The notes beneath the pieces were generated by a model, which was given only the letters and a program-made list of their open reading frames with translations, did not search any database and was not told where the DNA came from. Of a stretch of DNA of 64,000 bases, positions 59,200-64,000 are shown piece by piece. Position 1 is the stretch's first letter, and each line of letters opens with the position of its first letter. The stretch covers positions 744,001 through 808,000 of the forward strand of contig JABYQQ010000005.1 in assembly GCA_022605405.1 (NCBI GenBank), in the 5' to 3' direction. The position numbers and the translations under genes were made by a program. This DNA comes from Earliella scabrosa (lineage: Eukaryota; Basidiomycota; Agaricomycetes; Polyporales; Polyporaceae).

Positions 59200-60748
59200 A
59201 TGCCAACCACAGTCATTCTCGGCGCCGGCATCATCGGTCTTTCCTCCGCCCACTCCCTCGCCGCCCTCGCCCCTCCAGACCACAGAATCCACCTCGTCGA
59301 CCCCTCCCCCCGCCTCTTCACCTCCGCCTCGGGCAAGGCCGCGGGCTTTCTCGCCAAAGACTGGTTCGCCCCCGCCATCGCCGACCTCGGCACCCTCTCC
59401 TACGACCTCCACCGCGACCTCGCACAGCGCCATAACGGCGCCGCCCGCTGGGGGTACTCGGAGAGCATCTCCTACTCGCTCGACCACGCCTACCAGGATG
59501 ACGATGCTCCGGAGCTGGAGGCCGACTCCGAACCGTCCGCGCCGGGTGCCGACACGCTCGCGCCCCCCGCCGGAGGAATAGAGACCGGATCGGTCGCCGC
59601 CGCGGCGAATATCGACGATCCCTCCGCTGCCGCCTCCGCCGTGCAGAATAGCGGCCAGGATCAGACAGGGCTCGACTGGCTGCTCAGCGGCGTCAGTCGC
59701 GCGACGGCGGCAGGCTCCGACGACAGCGTCCAAGACACCGCCGTCCCGCGATGGCTCCGCGCACGGCCGGAGGCGCTCCAGGCCATCTCGGACAGCAAGT
59801 CCACCGCGCAGGTGTAAGTCCGTCTGCGCTCCCTCTCTCGTCAGCGCGCTGTCCTAACCCCGCTCTAGCCATCCCCGGCGGCTGTGCGAGTTCCTGCTCG
59901 AGCAGTGTCTCGCCGTCGGCGTGATCCTCCACCATCCCGCCCGCGCGACGCGGCTTCTACGGGACGACAAGGATCCGGATGCTCTCACGCGCGTCCGCGT
60001 CGAGTATCTCGGACAGAACTCTGAGAGCCCAGAAGGGCGCACGCGCGTCGTCGACATCCCCTGCGAGAATATTGTCATCGCCGCAGGGTGCTGGACCCCG
60101 CAGGTCTACGCAACGCTCTTCCCAAACGCGAACCGCATGCCGCGCATCACGCACCTGGCGGGGTATGCCCTCACCCTCAAGTCGAAACACTGGCCCTCCG
60201 TCCGCGTCCCGTTCGATCCCGCTGCGCTCAAAGTGCCGGCACACGCCAAGGTTTCGTCCGACGCGGAGACGTCGTCTGTCCCGGCCTTCCTGGGGTCGAC
60301 CCCATGCCACGCGATCTTCACCGATGCAGCAGGCTTTGCGCCGGAGATCTTCTCTCGTGCCACGGGGGACGTCTGGGTGGGCGGGCTCAACAGCTCTGCG
60401 ATGCCACTCCCCGCACTGCCGACCGATGCGCAGATCGATGCCACAGAGGTCGAGCGTTTGCTCGCGGTCGCGCGTTCCTTGTGCGGGGAGGATATCGAGG
60501 TGCGAGGCAGCTCGCTGTGCTTCCGCCCGGTGAGCGCCACGGGACGTCCCATCATCACCAGGGTGCACGAGGCGGACCTCGGGGACGGCGTGAAGCCTGC
60601 GGGCGTGAACGGCGTTGGCGGTGTGTTTGTTGCGACTGGCCATGGCCCGTGGGGCATCTCGTTGAGCCTCGGTACGGGGCGGGTGGTGGCAGAGATGGTG
60701 CTGGGCCGAGAGACGAGTGCAGACGTGGGGGCGCTGTCGCGGTGGTAA
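59200..60748 (+). CDS. FAD-dependent oxidoreductase (DAO family, Tda3-like)
   Basis: Flavoprotein of the D-amino-acid-oxidase/glycine-oxidase superfamily. Two exons (59200-59813, 59869-60748) give 497 residues. The Rossmann start TTVILGAGIIGLSSAHSLAA (GxGxxG at about 8-13) lies at the very N-terminus. SGKAAGFLAKDWF and the C-terminal GVNGVGGVFVATGHGPWGIS are typical of the Tda3-like fungal branch. Between about residues 100 and 175 there is a low-complexity acidic/Ala/Ser insertion before LDWLLSGVSRA. The central IVIAAGCWTPQVYATLFP is a second dinucleotide-contact strand. The substrate is unknown; yeast Tda3 is linked to endosome-to-Golgi retrieval, which is only a suggestion here. Confidence 0.87.
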
Positions 60749-61852
60749 GTGCTCTCGATCTAGTGGAGTATGCGCAGAATAGGCTGTAGCACCCGAAGAG
60801 CTGGGCCGTGCGTGGTTCGTGGTGGAGAGCGTGAGCTTCCGTGATCTGTGAGTCTCTGAGAAACGATCTTGGTTGGAGCGTGTCGGCACAGGCATCTGTC
60901 ACGGATGCTTACTAGACGTTGTTTGCTTGCGGCTCGGTGTCGTGGTCGGTCATCTTTCGGTCATCTTCTCTCTCTCTCTCGAATGTACCCTGTCTCGCTT
61001 TCCGAGCGGTCCTTGATGTCTCTCCTTTGCAGGGACGGCGTGATCGACTACAGCACGCGCGCGATGACCCCGTAGCGGCGTGCCCGCAGTGCGCACCGGC
61101 CGCGACGGCGCCCGGCCGTCAAGAAGAGCAGCACACCAGAAACCCAAAACGAGCTTAGGAAAAAGAGGCAAACCGATTACGGTTTCGGGATGCAAGATCG
61201 TGGCTCCTCGGAACGCTCCCGGCGGACGTCCACGCCATGCACCACCCGCGTTACCCATGCTATATATCCACCCGCACGTCGTTCCTTTTCATATCGAGCA
61301 TTCTAGCTCACGTCAAGACTACTCCTCTGATTCAGTCACGCATAGATCAACTTTTCCCCCCACGGCTCGCGCGTGCGGCTGGCCTGGCGCGAGCACACCG
61401 ATCGGGAGCAGGAGAACCTCGGTGAGAGCCATGTATATCCGTGTTGATTGACCTCCTTCATGATCTTATTCACGAGTTTTTTTGGTTTTTTTGCGGCCCG
61501 AAGATTGCTTGATGTATTACCGATTGACGATCAATGGATTTTATAGGCTCATCGTCTCGCTGTGAGGTTCAGGACACGAGATAACGATCCGATGGCTGAT
61601 CGTCGGAGGGCGTAATTCTGAGGCATGAAGAATGTTTTGAAGATTCAAGCTCGACGCACCAGTCGCTGGTGGCGTTGTGGCATTCTCCTATGTAGGACAG
61701 TACATACAGGAACCAGAGCAGGCTGGATCCACGATGGATATGTGAATGAGACTTAGCCACACGATCGTACCGCGATTGTCCCGTCGCGAAACATACAATT
61801 ATCGTACACAGTGTTCCTCAACCCATACGTCGCCTCCGACGTCACACATCCT
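60749..61852. other. Convergent intergenic, 1.1 kb
   Basis: 3' flanks of the oxidoreductase and nicotinamidase genes. Contains a T-run (GAGTTTTTTTGGTTTTTTTGCGG, about 61476-61497) that is AT-rich against the background. No gene seen. Confidence 0.4.
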
Positions 61853-62629
61853 CTACGCGCCCCCAGCCAGTGCCTTGACCAGACCCACTTCGGGCCCATC
61901 AGCATGCACGACCTTGACCCCCTTCGCCTGCAACGTCTCCACCGTGTCCTTCCACCCCTCCGCCCCGCCCACGCACCGCGTGCCCTCTTCGACGACATAC
62001 GTCGCCCACCCCAGCTCCACCGCGTCCCGCGCGGTGCTCAGCACGCAATAATCGCCCGCGAGACCGACGACGAACACGTCCGTGACCCGCGCCTCCCTTA
62101 AGCGCGCCTCGAGGTCGCTCACCGCGCTCGCGAGGGGCGGCGCGCGCAGCGGGGAGCGGAACGCGGAGTACATCTCCACGCGCGGGTCCGTGCCCTTGAG
62201 GACGACGGCGTCGAGGCGCGCCGCGTCGAGCTCGGGCACGAGCGCGTTTCCTGGGGTGCCTGCGACGCAGTGCACGGGCCAGAGGCGCGTCGAGTACGTC
62301 TCGGACGGGTTGGCGGGGTTCGCGATCGTCGTGGTGGAGGTGTAGGGCGCGGCGCCGGGGTGGTTTGCGGCGAAGGAGACGTGCGAGGCTGGGTGGTGGT
62401 CTTTGGTCGCGATCTTGAGGACGAAGGGGAGGGCGAGGAGGTTGTTGATCGTGGGCAGGATGTCGCGCCCGCCGGGGACTGCGAGGGCGCCGTTCTGGTG
62501 TGTTGTTGCGGATGCAGAGGCTCAGCTTTTCTGTACGGTGATCTGGACATGGACGCGTACCGGAGGGCAGAAGTCCTCCTGCATGTCTACCACTATGAGT
62601 GCGGGGCGAAACGGAGTGGGTAGCAGCAT
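61853..62629 (-). CDS. PNC1: Nicotinamidase (isochorismatase-fold amidohydrolase)
   Basis: Deamidates nicotinamide to nicotinate in the NAD salvage pathway, thereby also relieving sirtuin inhibition. Two exons (62629-62561, 62494-61853) give 236 residues. Active-site parts are all visible: the Asp in ALIVVDMQEDFCPP, the Lys in KIATKDHHP, the metal site D/H/H in DHHPASH and the VHC nearby, and the nucleophile Cys in VVGLAGDYCVLSTARDA. The 66-nt intron falls exactly between CPP and NGALAV, the family's PPNGALAV joint. The first ATG is in-phase and gives the usual length. Confidence 0.93.
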
Positions 62630-62931
62630 CTGGTAACGATCTTGAGTCAACAAGAAAGCTTATCAGACTGTGCTCACACAGTACCTTTTTGCGATCGTAG
62701 GTGTGCGATGTTCCCCGATGATTGGATGAGGGCTGGTGAGGGTTAGTAGCAGGTTACTTCCAGCGCTTGCTGGACCCTACAAGCTCTGATAAGGACCGAT
62801 GGCGAGTGTACGCGTATAATTACCATTAGATAGGGTTAGATGTGTTCTGTACATCCAGGTACATCGAGGCATAGCTATGTCTACAGCCGGACCGATCGCA
62901 GTATCCAAGCATAGTACGGCGGGTCACATGT
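62630..62931. other. Spacer, nicotinamidase upstream / AFG1 3' side
   Basis: Nothing recognised. Confidence 0.4.
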
Positions 62932-64000
62932 CTAGCGTGCGCCAGCCGTCTCCGCCCACTCCTTGCTGCCCATCTGGACGAGACGCGAGCAGCAGCGCGC
63001 GAACGCGAACAGTTCCTCGTCGCCCGTGAACATGGAGCTCGCGCCGACCAGATCGCTGGACAGGCCCTGTAAGCAGCGGAACTCCATCAGTCAATATGTT
63101 CGCGGAGGTGGTGCTCACGGAGATCACATACCAGGTCATCCATGACGCTTCTCATGTGGTCCGAGATCTCGCCCTTCTTGCCGTGGGGATCGTCCGAGAA
63201 TATCTGGTATATAGGCACCTCGGATGACACGAACAGCTTCGTCTGGGAAACGGCGGACCGATGCCATTCAGCCACCAGCCATGCACAACGTCCGCGGGGT
63301 AAACGCATACCTTGCTCTCATAGCAAGCTGAAGGGCAGGATCGTCAATACAAACGCGTCATGGAGCCAAGCCAATGACGTACCATCTATGAATGTGATGA
63401 ACCGTCGCGCCTATTATGCGTGCATTGTGATCAGAGAACAGCATATGCGTGCGATACAGCGAGGAACGGACCATGTCTTTCTGACTGAGTCCCATCTTTG
63501 GCACGTCCGTGACGAAGATGGTGCCAAAGTTCTTCGTGATCTCAATATAGTCCGCCGCGCTCATGGGCTTACCGCACAGGTCAAGGAAGCCAAACTTCGC
63601 GACCGTGCTCGAGCTCTCCGGCACGAGGATCTCGCGGCCCCACGTGTGCAGCTTGCGATTTGGTATCGCAGGGTCGGAGGGGTCGGACGTGAATGCGCGG
63701 AAGAGCTTGTCAACTTCGGCCCTGTTCTCTGCAGTGAGAGGGTCGTAGTAGACATGTGAGAGTGACCGGGGGATGCGACGGTAGTCTGCCGAGGGCTAGT
63801 CAGCGCATGTCACTGTACGGCATGGCATGAGTAAGCAGTGCACCTGTCCCAGAGTCGAGATCGGTGACCTCGAAGTGCTCCTTCAGCAGCTCGATACAAG
63901 GAACGAAACTTGATCGTTGGATGCCATTCTTGTAGAGCTCATCTGGGTGACGGCTGGGTGACATTGAGAGACATGCAGCGATACTCGCCAGTTGCGCACT
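62932..64000 (-). CDS. AFG1: AFG1-type AAA ATPase, C-terminal part (cut by window edge)
   Basis: Mitochondrial AAA ATPase of the AFG1/LACE1 family, involved in turnover of respiratory-chain proteins. Only the C-terminal exons are in the window: 63942-63844, 63785-63472, 63410-63383, 63327-63311, 63242-63132 and 63066-62932; the last base (64000) appears to be the end of another exon before a GTGCGC donor. Recognised wording: [106 protein letters not shown] and [14 protein letters not shown]. The Walker motifs are beyond the edge. A 17-nt exon (63311-63327) encodes CYESK. Confidence 0.9.

Noticed and set aside
58603..59733. Minus-strand open frame of 376 codons
   Set aside because: It runs antisense to the Rtc3-like and oxidoreductase genes, is composed of Gly/Arg/Val or Pro/Ser runs expected from GC-rich shadow frames, and shows no family motif.
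59957..60895. Minus-strand open frame of 312 codons
   Set aside because: Fully antisense to the FAD oxidoreductase exon 2; Arg/His-rich shadow frame without motifs.
60746..61031. Extra 3' exon for the oxidoreductase using GTAAGT at the stop codon and TTTGCAG at about 61024
   Set aside because: Splicing would add only two residues before a TGA and would need a 280-nt intron; the unspliced stop is simpler.

Overview
The window looks like nuclear DNA of an agaricomycete basidiomycete, most likely a polypore-type fungus (inference). It is GC-rich and densely packed. Almost every gene is broken by short introns of about 42-90 bases with GTRNGT-like donors and CTRAY-NAG acceptors. The gene set is nuclear fungal: a velvet factor, mitochondrial complex I subunits, MLH3 and an F-box protein. 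Exon boundaries were worked out by eye from splice consensus, reading phase and family resemblance; nothing was searched or aligned by program.

Left part (1-14.5 kb): a haspin kinase (+), a disordered protein of unknown function (-), two adjacent single-pass membrane proteins of one family (+), a gene-empty tract, and a mitochondrial-type PP2C phosphatase (+). Directly after the phosphatase lies a 1.2 kb junkyard of decayed pieces: part of a membrane-protein gene like those upstream, an unidentified remnant, and a second, degenerate copy of the phosphatase tail.

Middle part (14.7-44 kb): a USP36/42-like deubiquitinase (-), a four-finger C2H2 protein (-), an F-box protein (-), an ArfGAP (-), the velvet regulator VelB (+), a 1168-residue PPR protein (-), a GNAT acetyltransferase (+), a two-HMG-box regulator (-), complex I subunit NDUFA13/GRIM-19 (-), an INO80-F-domain protein (+), a doubtful hypothetical gene (-), complex I subunit NDUFS8 (-) and, divergent from it, prefoldin subunit 2 (+).

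Right part (44.9-64 kb): a secreted CAP/PR-1 protein (+), two tandem TPR-SET (SMYD-like) paralogues (-), MLH3 in 15 exons (+), an SBDS-N/Rtc3-like protein (+), an FAD-dependent oxidoreductase (+), nicotinamidase (-), and the C-terminal exons of an AFG1-type AAA ATPase running off the right edge (-).

The genes are mostly unrelated housekeeping and regulatory loci in alternating orientation. I see no metabolic gene cluster, CRISPR, integrated virus or intact transposon. The most informative observations are evolutionary: one intron present in only one SET paralogue with flanking exons that sum exactly to the partner's exon, a shared short promoter block in front of both paralogues, the mosaic pseudogene tract, a GC-AG intron, several 16-20 nt coding exons, and a large glutamine-rich insertion splitting the velvet domain.
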